Below, in pieces: positions 45,355-54,158 of a DNA stretch of 64,000 nucleotides. Source of the DNA: Ideonella sp. WA131b (GTDB lineage Bacteria > Pseudomonadota > Gammaproteobacteria > Burkholderiales > Burkholderiaceae_C); NCBI GenBank assembly GCA_023657425.1, contig JAGTJW010000003.1:124001-188000 (forward strand), given 5' to 3'. Under the pieces are notes generated by a model. That model was not told where the DNA came from, searched no databases, and worked only from the letters and a program-made list of their open reading frames with translations. Positions within the stretch are counted from its first letter, which is position 1. Every line of letters begins with the position of its first letter. A program made the translations under genes and the position numbers.

Positions 45355-45945
45355 TCAGCCCGCGGCCGGCTGCAGGCGGGCCAGGTCGTCGGGCGTGTCG
45401 GCGTCGGCGAAGGCCGGCGCGTCATCGAACACCACCACGGCCGCACCCTGGGCGTGGGCGAAGCGCGCCACGCCGCGTTCGCCCAGTGCCAGCGCGGCGG
45501 CCAGCGGCGCAGCCAGGCGGCGGTGGAGCAGCGCGAACACCGGTTGCGGGCCGTCGGCGGTGGCGGCGATGGCCAGCGGTGCCCTGCCCACCGTGGCGGC
45601 CAGTCGGGCGGCCAGATCGGCGGGAAACCGGGGGGTGTCGCAGGGCACGCTCAGCAGCCACTCGGTGGGTGCGCGCTGCAGGCCGGCCAGCCAGCCGGCC
45701 AGCGGGCCGAGCTGGGCCGTCGTCTCGTCGCGCCATATCGGTCGGCCGAACGCGGCGTAGCGATCGAAGGCGCGATTGGCGTTCAGGGCGACGGCGGCCA
45801 CCTGGGGCTCCAGCCGCGCCAGCACGGCGTGGAGCAGCGTGCCGCCCATCCAGGGCAGCAAGGCCTTCTCGACACCGCCCATGCGGCGTCCCAGACCACC
45901 GCAGAGCACGAGACCGGTGATCGCCTCGCGCGGCGGCGCCGTCAT
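45355..45945 (-). CDS. mobA: molybdenum cofactor guanylyltransferase
   Basis: 196 residues. The nucleotidyltransferase signature LCGGLGRRMGGVEKALLPW is at 14-32, with the Lys that contacts GTP. The metal-site Asp lies in SVPCDTPRFP. MobA links GMP to molybdopterin to make the guanine dinucleotide cofactor of DMSO-reductase-type enzymes. Normal length. An 11-bp gap separates it from the Mpo1-like gene upstream on the same strand. No molybdoenzyme gene is in the window. Confidence 0.92.
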   Translation of the reverse strand: MTAPPREAITGLVLCGGLGRRMGGVEKALLPWMGGTLLHAVLARLEPQVAAVALNANRAFDRYAAFGRPIWRDETTAQLGPLAGWLAGLQRAPTEWLLSVPCDTPRFPADLAARLAATVGRAPLAIAATADGPQPVFALLHRRLAAPLAAALALGERGVARFAHAQGAAVVVFDDAPAFADADTPDDLARLQPAAG

Positions 45946-45956
45946 CGATGGCGGAA

Positions 45957-46490
45957 TCAGCGCGTGGCCGGGTGCGCCAGGTCGCGCAGCAGTGTCGGGC
46001 CGGCGATGCGCTCGACCTCGGCCATCAGGCCCTTGAAGAAGCCGGCCGGCGCGAGCAGTTCCAGCAGCACGAACATCGGCGCCACGAACAGGCCCACCAG
46101 ATCGTCGACGAAGGCCGGCTTGCGGCCCTCGTAGTAGTGACCCACAAACTGGATCACCCAGCCCAAGGCGAAGAAGCCCAGGCCCCAGGCCCACCAGACG
46201 CCCTCGAGGGCGTGAGCCGCCGCGGCCAGCGCCACCCAAACGGCGCTCGTGAGCAGGCCCAGGGCCAGCTCGCCGCGGCTCAGCGTCCAGGCGATCACCA
46301 CCGCCAGCAGCAGCCAGGCCGGCGACAGCGCCAGGCCTGCGAGTTCGAAGCCAGGGCGCGACAGCAGCACCAGGGCGCCGAACATGATCATCGGCACGCC
46401 GACGAGATGCGTAGCGATGTTGCGGCGGTCGCGGTGGTAGTCGGCGTACTGGGCGAGCAGCGTCAGGGCGGGGCGGAAGGGGCTGGCCAT
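45957..46490 (-). CDS. Mpo1-like (DUF962/YGL010w) membrane protein
   Basis: 177 residues with four or so membrane helices. The family histidines appear as [18 protein letters not shown] near the N-terminus and [18 protein letters not shown] in the C-terminal half. Yeast Mpo1 is an Fe(II)-dependent dioxygenase that shortens 2-hydroxy fatty acids by one carbon. The bacterial substrate is unproven but is likely a hydroxylated lipid. The start at 46490 gives [20 protein letters not shown]. Confidence 0.8.
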   Translation of the reverse strand: MASPFRPALTLLAQYADYHRDRRNIATHLVGVPMIMFGALVLLSRPGFELAGLALSPAWLLLAVVIAWTLSRGELALGLLTSAVWVALAAAAHALEGVWWAWGLGFFALGWVIQFVGHYYEGRKPAFVDDLVGLFVAPMFVLLELLAPAGFFKGLMAEVERIAGPTLLRDLAHPATR

Positions 46491-46587
46491 GGTGGGGGCA
46501 CTCCTCGCGGCTTTGGCCGCGTCATGGGCGGACTCTAGCGCGCGGGGCCCGCTCCTAGAATCCGCGGCAACATCCTGGGGGAGCGTC

Positions 46588-47157
46588 TTGAGCATCAAGA
46601 GCGACAAGTGGATCCGCCGCATGGCGGAGCAGCACGGCATGATCGACCCCTTCGAGCCAGGCCAGGTGCGCTTTGCCGCCGACGGCCACAAGATCGTGAG
46701 CTACGGCACCAGCAGCTACGGCTACGACATCCGCTGCGCGCCCGAGTTCAAGGTCTTCACCAACATCCACAGCACGGTGGTGGACCCGAAGAACTTCGAC
46801 GAGAAGAGCTTCGTCGACATCGAGGCGCCGGTGTGCATCATCCCGCCCAACAGCTTTGCGCTGGCGCGCACGGTGGAGTACTTCCGCATCCCGCGCAACG
46901 TGCTGACCATCTGCCTGGGCAAGAGCACCTACGCGCGCTGCGGGATCATCGTCAACGTCACCCCTTTTGAACCCGAGTGGGAGGGCTACGTGACGCTGGA
47001 GTTCAGCAACACCACGCCGCTGCCGGCCAAGATCTACGCGGGCGAAGGTTGTGCGCAGGTGCTCTTCTTCGAGAGCGACGAGGTCTGCGAGACCAGCTAC
47101 AAGGACCGTGGCGGCAAGTACCAGGGGCAACGCGGGGTGACGCTGCCCAAGACCTGA
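46588..47157 (+). CDS. dcd: dCTP deaminase
   Basis: Deaminates dCTP to dUTP for thymidylate synthesis. 189 residues from TTG 46588, preceded by GGGGGAG; this codon gives the conserved start (M)[18 protein letters not shown], which no ATG would. Conserved parts include [32 protein letters not shown], the catalytic-site [20 protein letters not shown] and the C-terminal [19 protein letters not shown]. Length matches the family. Confidence 0.95.
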   Translation: MSIKSDKWIRRMAEQHGMIDPFEPGQVRFAADGHKIVSYGTSSYGYDIRCAPEFKVFTNIHSTVVDPKNFDEKSFVDIEAPVCIIPPNSFALARTVEYFRIPRNVLTICLGKSTYARCGIIVNVTPFEPEWEGYVTLEFSNTTPLPAKIYAGEGCAQVLFFESDEVCETSYKDRGGKYQGQRGVTLPKT

Positions 47158-47281
47158 GGCCGGGTGCCTGCACGCCGGAGAACGGGCCGGTTTGCCCCTT
47201 GCTTTCGGGTTTCGGGCCGACTCCGGTGCACGGAGACTGTGCTTCCAAGGCCGGCGGTCCCGCCGGCAGCCGAGGAGCCCG

Positions 47282-47551
47282 ATGCAAGCCCACGCCTCTC
47301 CCGATTGTTCGATGGTCGCCGCCCCGCTGGTGCCGCTGTGGGCCCCGGTGCGGCTGGAACTGCTGCGTGAGCTGAGCACCTGGATGGCGCTGGACGGCCG
47401 ACGGGTGAGCCTGCCCCGGCTGTGCGTGGACCGCGTCTACGCGCTCGACGTGCTGGCACAGGCGCACGCCAGCGACCTGGACCCACTGCGGGAGCTGGCG
47501 GTGACGCTTTTCGCCGCCCTTGAGCGGCCGGCCACGGTTCCCACGCACTGA
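47282..47551 (+). CDS. hypothetical protein
   Basis: 89 residues from ATG 47282, with GAGGAG 7 bases before it. The protein is helical, with LVPLWAPVRLELLRELSTWM and RLCVDRVYALDVLAQAH, and has no signal or membrane helix. I do not recognise a family. Support comes from the good ribosome site and codon use; an opposite-strand reading is less plausible. Confidence 0.6.
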   Translation: MQAHASPDCSMVAAPLVPLWAPVRLELLRELSTWMALDGRRVSLPRLCVDRVYALDVLAQAHASDLDPLRELAVTLFAALERPATVPTH

Positions 47552-47629
47552 GGGGGCGTCGGCCTCCTGGGCGGCGGCTTTGTGGCCTAATCGTGGGCTT
47601 TGTCCGCCACTCACTGGAGCCAGACCGCC

Positions 47630-47797
47630 ATGGGCAACAAGATCGTCACCGAAGCCGACCGCAAGGCCACGCCGCGCCCCGTGGCGCCCAAGGGCGTCAC
47701 CGTCACCACCATCCGCGGTCAGCGCGTGAGCCTGGAGCGCGGCTCGCACACGCGCAGCAAGAAGAACACCGGCAAGCGCGCCAAGTCGGGGGGGTAA
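47630..47797 (+). CDS. small basic protein of unknown function
   Basis: 55 residues: MGNKIVTEADRKATPRPVAP, then GVTVTTIRGQRVSLERG, ending in HTRSKKNTGKRAKSGG. The strongly basic tail suggests nucleic-acid or ribosome contact. CTGGAG lies 13 bases before the ATG. No family name comes to mind. Confidence 0.6.
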   Translation: MGNKIVTEADRKATPRPVAPKGVTVTTIRGQRVSLERGSHTRSKKNTGKRAKSGG

Positions 47798-47837
47798 ACG
47801 AGCCCCCAAGCTCGCTCTCGCTCGCTACCCCCCGAGG

Positions 47838-47857
47838 GGGCCGCCCCGCAGCGGCCC
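47838..47857. terminator. GC hairpin after the small basic gene
   Basis: GGGCCGC-CCCGCA-GCGGCCC forms a 7-bp stem in the 113-bp gap before the FAD oxidoreductase gene. It has no T-run, so termination is only a possibility. Confidence 0.35.
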
Positions 47858-47910
47858 GGCGGAGCCGGATCCGTGCGGGGGAGCTTGGCCAACACCCGCG
47901 GAGGGCCGCC

Positions 47911-49587
47911 ATGCTGCGCATCACCGAACTCCGCCTGCCGCTCGACCACCCCGAGCCCGCGCTGCGTGAGGCGGTGCGGGCGCGGCTGAAGCTGCCCGAC
48001 GCGTCGATCGGCGACATCCACGTCTTCCGCCGCGGCTACGACGCGCGGCGCAAGTCCGACATCCAGCTCGTCTACACGCTCGACGTTGCGCTCGCCCCCG
48101 GCGTCGACGAACCGGCGATGCTGGCGCGCGCCGCGGGCGACCCGCACCTGCGCCCCGCACCCGACACCCGCTACCGTGTTGTCGGCCAGGCCGCACCGGG
48201 CTCGCGCGCGGGCCGCCTGCGGCCCGTGGTGGTGGGCTTCGGCCCCTGCGGCCTGTTCGCGGCGCTGATCCTGGCCCAGATGGGCCTGGCGCCGCTGGTG
48301 CTGGAGCGCGGCAAGGACGTGCGCCGCCGCACGCAGGACACCTGGGGTCTGTGGCGCCGCAGCGTGCTCGACCCCACAAGCAACGTGCAGTTTGGCGAGG
48401 GCGGCGCCGGCACTTTCAGCGACGGCAAGCTCTGGAGTCAGATCTCCGACCCGCGCCACCTCACGCGCAAGGTGCTCACCGAGTTCGTCAAGGCCGGCGC
48501 GCCGGAGGAGATCCTCGTCGTCAGCAAGCCGCACGTCGGCACCTTCCGGCTGGTGAGCATGATCGAGAAGATGCGCACCGAGATCGAGCGCCTCGGCGGC
48601 AGCATCCGCTTCGAGCAGCAGGTCACCGACCTGCACATCGAGGCCGGCGCGCTGCGCGGCCTCACGCTGGCCAGCGGCGAGCAGATCGACTGCGAGCACC
48701 TCGTGCTGGCGCTGGGCCACAGTGCACGCGACACCTTCGAGATGTTGCAGCAGCGCGGCGTGTTCCTGGAGGCGAAGCCGTTCTCGGTGGGCTTCCGAGT
48801 CGAGCACCCGCAGGGCCTGATTGACCGCGCGCGCTTCGGCCCCCGAGCCGGCCACCCGCTCCTGGGCGCGGCCGACTACAAGCTCGTGCACCACGCGAAG
48901 AACGGCCGCAGCGTCTACAGCTTCTGCATGTGCCCGGGCGGCACCGTGGTGGCCGCGACCTCCGAGCCAGGCCGCGTGGTCACCAACGGCATGAGCCAGT
49001 ACAGCCGTGCCGAACGCAACGCCAACGCCGGCATCGTGGTGGGCATCAACCCCGAAGACTACCGCCAGGCGCCCGGCCGCGGCCCCGTGAACCCGCTGGA
49101 TGGCGTCGCATTCCAGCGCATTTGGGAGAGCCGCGCCTTCGAGTTGGGTGAGGGCGGCTACAAGGCCCCGGGGCAACTCTTGGGCGACTTCATCAAGCGC
49201 CAGCGCTCGCGCGTCCTGGGTGAGGTCGAGCCTTCGTACAGGCCGGGCGTCACGCTCACCGACCTAGGGGCGCAGGGCCTGCCCAGCCTGCCGGGCTACG
49301 TGCTCGATGCCATCCGCGAGGCGCTTCCGGCCTTCGAGCGCCAGATCGCCGGGTTCTCGCGGCCTGATGCTGTGCTGACGGGCGTGGAGACGCGCACCTC
49401 GTCGCCGCTGCGCATCCGGCGTGGGCCGGACTACCAGAGCGTCAACGTGCGCGGCCTGTATCCGGCCGGCGAGGGTGCCGGCTACGCGGGCGGCATCATG
49501 TCGGCCGGCGTGGATGGCATCGAAGTGGCCGAGGCGATGGGCCGCGCACTGCTGGGCGCCGAGGTACAGCCACCCGCAGGGGCTTGA
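47911..49587 (+). CDS. NAD(P)/FAD-dependent oxidoreductase (uncharacterised, FixC-like)
   Basis: 558 residues from ATG 47911. An N-terminal alpha/beta extension (about 1-95, with HVFRRGYDARRKSDIQLVYT) precedes the dinucleotide fold VVVGFGPCGLFAALILAQMG. Next come NVQFGEGGAGTFSDGKLWSQ and a C-terminal FAD motif GLYPAGEGAGYAGGIMSAGVDG. This is a widespread soluble flavoprotein family with no proven reaction. It has FCMCPGG with two cysteines near residue 335. It stands between two unrelated genes. Confidence 0.85.
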   Translation: MLRITELRLPLDHPEPALREAVRARLKLPDASIGDIHVFRRGYDARRKSDIQLVYTLDVALAPGVDEPAMLARAAGDPHLRPAPDTRYRVVGQAAPGSRAGRLRPVVVGFGPCGLFAALILAQMGLAPLVLERGKDVRRRTQDTWGLWRRSVLDPTSNVQFGEGGAGTFSDGKLWSQISDPRHLTRKVLTEFVKAGAPEEILVVSKPHVGTFRLVSMIEKMRTEIERLGGSIRFEQQVTDLHIEAGALRGLTLASGEQIDCEHLVLALGHSARDTFEMLQQRGVFLEAKPFSVGFRVEHPQGLIDRARFGPRAGHPLLGAADYKLVHHAKNGRSVYSFCMCPGGTVVAATSEPGRVVTNGMSQYSRAERNANAGIVVGINPEDYRQAPGRGPVNPLDGVAFQRIWESRAFELGEGGYKAPGQLLGDFIKRQRSRVLGEVEPSYRPGVTLTDLGAQGLPSLPGYVLDAIREALPAFERQIAGFSRPDAVLTGVETRTSSPLRIRRGPDYQSVNVRGLYPAGEGAGYAGGIMSAGVDGIEVAEAMGRALLGAEVQPPAGA

Positions 49588-49710
49588 CGGGGGTCAAGGC
49601 CGATGCGCCGCGCCTGCCGCCCCGCCCCCCGACGACGTCGAACCTGTCCATGACAGCCAGCGCCTTGGGCCCGGCACCTTCACAATGCGGCGCTTTCGCC
49701 CGCGCACTGC

Positions 49711-50475
49711 ATGCCATCGGCCTGGCCCTTCATCACCGACCCGTTCTTCTATGCGCTGGCCGTGCCGGCGGTCCTGATCACGGGGCTGTCCAAGAGCGGC
49801 TTCGCCAGCGGCTTCGGCTCGCTGGCCACGCCGATGCTGGCGCTGGCCGTGCCGGCGCCACAGGCCGCCGCGGTGATGCTGCCGCTGCTCATCGCGATGG
49901 ATGCCACCGGCCTGCAGCAGCTGTGGCGCCACCGCGACCGTGCGCTGGTGCGTCGGCTCGTGCCCTGGGGCGTGGTCGGCATCGGCGTCGGCACGCTGAT
50001 CTTTGGCGTGCTGAGCGACCGCGCCGTGGCCGGGCTGCTGGGCGCGATGACCTTGCTGTTCCTGGCGCAGCGGCTGCTGTGGCCGATCCAACGTCGGGGC
50101 GCGCAGGCACCGGCCTGGGCGGCGCCGCTGTGCAGTGCCACCTCGGGCTTCACCAGCTTCGTGGCGCATGCGGGTGGGCCGCCCCTGATGGCCTACGTGC
50201 TGCCGCTGAAGCTGGCGCCGGTGGTGGCGAGCGCAACGATGGCGGTGTACTTCGCGGTCATCAACCTGGCGAAGCTCGTGCCCTACGCGGCACTGGGCCT
50301 GATGGATCTGCGCAACCTGGCGACGTCGCTGCTGCTGTTGCCGCTGGCGCCGTTGGGGGTGTGGATGGGCGTGTGGCTCGTCAAGCGCACCGACCCGACC
50401 TGGTTCTACCGCCTGGCCTATGTGGGCATGGCCGTGGCGGGCCTGAAGCTGCTGTGGGACGGCATCGGCGGCTGA
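49711..50475 (+). CDS. TauE/SafE-family membrane transporter
   Basis: 254 residues with about seven or eight membrane helices. The two family repeats are visible: LITGLSKSGFASGFGSLATP near the N-terminus and ATSGFTSFVAHAGGPPLMAY in the middle. Members export sulfite, sulfoacetate or similar anions, or have unknown substrates. The gene ends 8 bp before the large palindromic element, which may serve as its transcript end. Confidence 0.87.
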   Translation: MPSAWPFITDPFFYALAVPAVLITGLSKSGFASGFGSLATPMLALAVPAPQAAAVMLPLLIAMDATGLQQLWRHRDRALVRRLVPWGVVGIGVGTLIFGVLSDRAVAGLLGAMTLLFLAQRLLWPIQRRGAQAPAWAAPLCSATSGFTSFVAHAGGPPLMAYVLPLKLAPVVASATMAVYFAVINLAKLVPYAALGLMDLRNLATSLLLLPLAPLGVWMGVWLVKRTDPTWFYRLAYVGMAVAGLKLLWDGIGG

Positions 50476-50483
50476 AGCCCGCC

Positions 50484-50760
50484 GCTAGGAGCGTGGGCGG
50501 CAGAAATCCAGCCCCGCGTTGGGCCGACTTCGGGGCCCAGGCCAGGCGCCGCGCGCAGCCCGGGCTGTGCGCCCGGGCCAGCGTGGCAACGCCGCATGGG
50601 CCCCGAAATCGGCCCAACCCGAGGGGCCGGGGCGGCCAAAGCCGCTGGCGGGTGTTGCGCCGCTGGCGCGGGCGTCAAGCCCGCGCTGCGCGACGCGCCT
50701 ACGCCAGTGGCTTTGGCCGCCCCGGCGCGGGGCTGGATTTCTGCCGCCCACACTCCTAGC
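50484..50760. repeat. 277-bp palindromic element, able to fold as a three-way junction
   Basis: Outer arms 50484-50518 and 50726-50760 match at 34 of 35 positions as inverted repeats, starting GCTAGGAGCGTGGGCGGC. Inside, 50519-50539 pairs with 50597-50617 (20 of 21), and 50627-50650 pairs with 50702-50725 (23 of 24), the latter directly touching the right outer arm. Each inner loop holds a further small hairpin, such as GCGCGGGC-GTCAA-GCCCGCGC. It fits a MITE or BIME-like repeat or a structured RNA. No protein is encoded and no clear target duplication is seen. It lies 8 bp after one gene and 9 bp before the next. Confidence 0.9.
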
Positions 50761-50769
50761 ATCGCCGGC

Positions 50770-51165
50770 ATGGACACCGCCGCCGACACCTTCACCCAGG
50801 TCATTCTCGAAACCGGGCCCGACGGGCGCGCGCGCTTTGTCGAACGCCGGGTGCCGCTCACCGAGGGCACGTCGATGTCGCGCCTGAGCGCCGTCATGCC
50901 CAGCGGCGGCCTGCAGCTGCGGCGAAGCCCTGCCGGGTTTGCCAGCAGCATGCACTGCACCACACGCCCGCAGTGGCTCTTCGTGCTGGAGGGCCGCATG
51001 GAAATCGGCCTGCCCGACGGCAGCATGCGTGTGTTCGGCCCCGGCCAGCACTTCTACTCGGCCGACACGCTGCCACCGGGCGCGGTGTTCGACCCCGCCG
51101 TGCACGGCCACTGCAGCCGCGCGCTCGACGATGCGCCGCTGGTGACGGCCTTCGTGCGCAGCTAG
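50770..51165 (+). CDS. cupin-fold protein
   Basis: 131 residues from ATG 50770. A single cupin-like barrel is suggested by QWLFVLEGRMEIGLPDGS, then FGPGQHFYSADTLPPG and HGHCSRALDD; the first motif lacks the usual HxH. The function is not predictable. The start codon lies 9 bp after the palindromic element, which would form part of its mRNA leader unless a promoter is inside the element. Its TAG directly abuts the stop of the convergent PPOX gene. Confidence 0.75.
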   Translation: MDTAADTFTQVILETGPDGRARFVERRVPLTEGTSMSRLSAVMPSGGLQLRRSPAGFASSMHCTTRPQWLFVLEGRMEIGLPDGSMRVFGPGQHFYSADTLPPGAVFDPAVHGHCSRALDDAPLVTAFVRS

Positions 51166-51852
51166 TCAGTACAGCGTGCGGGCCTGCCGTGCCGGCAGCT
51201 CGGCGTCGTAGGCGGCGCCGTCGATGCGCTGGCCGCTCAGCGCTTGGAGGATGGCACCGGGCGAGGGCAGGGCACCCGGTGCCACGTGCCGGGAGGCGTC
51301 CCAGAGCGCCGAGCGCTGGATGGCCCTCGCGCACTGGAAGAACACCGAGCTCACGCGCACCACCAGCACGCTGTGCGCCGGCTTGTCGCCTTCGGCCAGC
51401 GCTGCGCACAGGGCCGGCGATGCGCTGATGCGCGCGGTGCCGTTCACGCGCAGCGCCTCGCCGCGCCCGGGCACCAGGAACAGCAGCGCCACGCGCGGAT
51501 CGCGCGCGATGTTGCGCAGGCTGTCGATGCGCTGGTTGCCGCGGCGATCGGGCAGCAGCAGCGTGTGCGCGTCGGCCACGCGCACGAAGCCGGGGCCGTC
51601 GCCGCGTGGCGAGGTGTCCAGGCCCGCCTCACCCACGGTGGCCAGCACCGCAAACGGGGAGGCCTCGATGTAGGGCCGGTACAGCGGGTGAACGTGATCG
51701 GCCACCTTGGCCAGCGAGGTGTCGCCGGGGCCGGTGGCGTAGACGCGCCGAAGCGCCGCCTCGTCGGCCAGGTCGTGCGCGGTGTCGGCGGCCAGGCTCA
51801 GCAGCCCGGTGGCGTCCATCGCCGCGCTGGGGGCCACCGACGACCGATCCAT
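51166..51852 (-). CDS. FMN-dependent PPOX-type flavoprotein (MSMEG_1061-like)
   Basis: 228 residues with the pyridoxamine-phosphate-oxidase-like split barrel: SPFAVLATVGEAGLDTSPRG, FVRVADAHTLLLPDRRGNQR and RIDSLRNIARDPRVALLFLV. These are flavin-binding motifs of the general stress/PPOX family. The substrate is unknown. Its ATG overlaps the argF stop (TGATG), so it is translationally coupled to argF although it has no known role in arginine synthesis. Confidence 0.85.
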   Translation of the reverse strand: MDRSSVAPSAAMDATGLLSLAADTAHDLADEAALRRVYATGPGDTSLAKVADHVHPLYRPYIEASPFAVLATVGEAGLDTSPRGDGPGFVRVADAHTLLLPDRRGNQRIDSLRNIARDPRVALLFLVPGRGEALRVNGTARISASPALCAALAEGDKPAHSVLVVRVSSVFFQCARAIQRSALWDASRHVAPGALPSPGAILQALSGQRIDGAAYDAELPARQARTLY

Positions 51853-52796
51853 CAGCCGATCCGGCCGAGCAGCAGATACTCCATCAGCGCCTTCTGCACG
51901 TGCATGCGGTTCTCGGCCTCGTCCCAGACCACGCTCTGCGGGCCGTCGATCACCTCGGCGGTGACTTCCTCGCCGCGGTGCGCCGGCAGGCAGTGCATGA
52001 AGAGCGCGTCGGGCTGCGCCACGGCCATCATCTCCTCGTCGACGCACCAGTCGACGAAGGCCTTGCGGCGCTCTTCGTTCTCGGCCTCGTAGCCCATGCT
52101 CGTCCACACGTCGGTGGTGACGAGGTGCGCGCCCTCGCAGGCCTGCATCGGGTGGTTGAAGACCTTGAAGCAGCCGGTGTCGCGGATGCCGGCCACGGCG
52201 GGGTCGACCTCGTAGCCGCTGGGCGTGCTCACGTGCACCGTGAAGCCCAGGGTCTCGGCCGCCTGCAGCCAGGTGTTGGCCATGTTGTTGCCGTCGCCCA
52301 CCCAGGCCACCACCTTGCCTTCGATCGAGCCGCGGTGCTCGATGTAGGTGAAGATGTCGGCCAGGATCTGGCACGGGTGGTACTCGTTGGTGAGCCCGTT
52401 GATCACCGGCACGCGGGAGTGCGCCGCGAAGCGCTCGATCTTGCTCTGTTCGTAGGTGCGGATCATCACCAGGTCGACCATGCGGCTGATCACGCGCGCG
52501 CTGTCTTCCACCGGCTCGGCGCGGCCGAGCTGGCTGTCGCCCGTCGTCAGGTGCACGACCGAGCCACCCATCTGGTACATGCCGGCCTCGAAGCTGACGC
52601 GCGTGCGCGTGCTGGCCTTCTCGAAGATCATGGCCAGCGTGCGGTCGACCAGCGGCACGTAGCGCTCGTAGTTCTTGAAGCGCGTCTTGATGATGCGGGC
52701 GCGCTCCAGCAGGTAGGCGTACTCCTCGGTGCGGAGATCCTTGAACTGCAGGTAGTGGCGGATCAGCGAGGCGCCGGGCTTCATCGGCGCCTTCAT
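51852..52796 (-). CDS. argF: ornithine carbamoyltransferase
   Basis: Makes citrulline from ornithine and carbamoyl phosphate in arginine synthesis. 314 residues. The carbamoyl-phosphate loop is EKASTRTRVSF, then HPCQILADI, and the ornithine/catalytic motif is MHCLPAHRGEE. The ATG at 52796 overlaps the argD stop by 4 bp (ATGA); Met at 52784 is a possible inner start. Order on the minus strand is argD, argF, PPOX gene. Confidence 0.96.
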   Translation of the reverse strand: MKAPMKPGASLIRHYLQFKDLRTEEYAYLLERARIIKTRFKNYERYVPLVDRTLAMIFEKASTRTRVSFEAGMYQMGGSVVHLTTGDSQLGRAEPVEDSARVISRMVDLVMIRTYEQSKIERFAAHSRVPVINGLTNEYHPCQILADIFTYIEHRGSIEGKVVAWVGDGNNMANTWLQAAETLGFTVHVSTPSGYEVDPAVAGIRDTGCFKVFNHPMQACEGAHLVTTDVWTSMGYEAENEERRKAFVDWCVDEEMMAVAQPDALFMHCLPAHRGEEVTAEVIDGPQSVVWDEAENRMHVQKALMEYLLLGRIG

Positions 52797-54010
52797 CCGT
52801 GGGCGAGGAAGTCGCGCACCAGCGGCACCAGGATGGCGGCGACCTGACGTGCCTCGTCGGCGGTCATGATGAGCGGCGGCACGAGGCGGATGACGCTGTC
52901 GGCGGTGACGCTGATCATCAGCCCGGCCTCGGCGGCGCGGCCGAGCAGCACGCCACAGGGGCGGTCGAGCTCCAGGCCGATCATCAGACCGGCGCCGCGC
53001 AGGTCCTTCACGGTGCCGGAGGCGATCTCGGCGGCCAGGCCCTGGCGAAGCGCGCCCGTGAGCACCTCGCCCACGGCGGCGGCGTTGGCCAGGATGCCGT
53101 CCTCCTCCATGATGCGCAGCGTCTCCACGCCGGCGCGCATGGCCAGCGGGTTGCCGCCGAAGGTGGTGCCGTGGTTGCCCGGCCCGAGCACGTTCAGCGC
53201 CTTGGGGCCCACGACGATGGCGCCCACCGGCACGCCCGAACCCAGGCCCTTGGCCAGCGGCATCACGTCGGGCTGGATGCCGGCCCACTGGTGGGCGAAC
53301 CACTTGCCGGTGCGGCCGATGCCGCATTGCACCTCGTCGAGCATCAGCAGCCAGCCGCGCTCGTCGCAGATGCGGCGCAGGCCCTGCAGATGCTCCCAGC
53401 GCGCGGGGTTGATCCCACCCTCGCCCTGGATGGTCTCGAGGAACACGGCCACCACGTTGGGGTTCGTCGCGGCCGCCTGCTCGACGGCCGCGAGGTCGTT
53501 CAGCGGCACACGCACGAAGCCCTCGACCAGGGGCTCGAAACCCTTCTGGATCTTCGGGTTGCCGGTGGCCGACAGCGTGGCGATGCTGCGCCCGTGGAAA
53601 GCCCGCTCATAGACGATGACCTCGGGTCGCGCGATGCCCCGGTCGTGCCCGTACTTGCGTGCGATCTTCAGCGCGCCCTCGTTGGCCTCGAGGCCCGAGT
53701 TGCAGAAGAAGGCCGCGCTCAAGCCCGACAGCTCGCACAGCTTGGCGGCGAGCTGCTCCTGCAGCGGGATCTGGTAGTAATTGCAGCAGTGGATCAGGCG
53801 CGCGACCTGGTCCTGCAGAGCCGGCACCAGCTTGGGGTGGGCGTGACCCAGCGTGTTGACGGCGATGCCGCCCAGGGCGTCGAGGTAGCGCTTGCCCTCG
53901 GTGTCCCAGACCCAGCAGCCTCGGCCGTGCGACAACGCCATCGGCAGGCGGCCGTAGGTGTTCATCACATGCGGCATGGGCCGGGTGACCGCGGGCTCGG
54001 GGGCGTTCAT
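52793..54010 (-). CDS. argD: acetylornithine aminotransferase
   Basis: PLP enzyme of arginine (and probably lysine) synthesis. 405 residues from ATG 54010 (MNAPEPAVTRPMPHVMNTYG). The motifs are NSGLEANEGALKIARKYG, LDEVQCGIGRTGKWFA, and the PLP Lys in MPLAKGLGSGVPVGA. The last bases of its coding sequence contain the argF start. It probably carries the operon promoter in the 148-bp gap to the divergent DUF3579 gene. Confidence 0.95.
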   Translation of the reverse strand: MNAPEPAVTRPMPHVMNTYGRLPMALSHGRGCWVWDTEGKRYLDALGGIAVNTLGHAHPKLVPALQDQVARLIHCCNYYQIPLQEQLAAKLCELSGLSAAFFCNSGLEANEGALKIARKYGHDRGIARPEVIVYERAFHGRSIATLSATGNPKIQKGFEPLVEGFVRVPLNDLAAVEQAAATNPNVVAVFLETIQGEGGINPARWEHLQGLRRICDERGWLLMLDEVQCGIGRTGKWFAHQWAGIQPDVMPLAKGLGSGVPVGAIVVGPKALNVLGPGNHGTTFGGNPLAMRAGVETLRIMEEDGILANAAAVGEVLTGALRQGLAAEIASGTVKDLRGAGLMIGLELDRPCGVLLGRAAEAGLMISVTADSVIRLVPPLIMTADEARQVAAILVPLVRDFLAHG

Positions 54011-54158
54011 CGCGTGGCGCTCCTGGGTGAGTGAGCGCCCGATTCTAGGCGGCGGCCCCGCGGTACCGCGGCGCGCAACCATGCCGATGTTGCATCGCAG
54101 CAGGCAAGGCACAATGCGGGCCTGCAGCCGGCGGCCCCGACGGCCTGCGCGGTTCGCG

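Noticed and set aside
50485..51111. Protein-coding frames running through the 50.5-kb palindromic element
   Set aside because: They are by-products of the inverted repeats and appear on both strands with low-complexity sequence.
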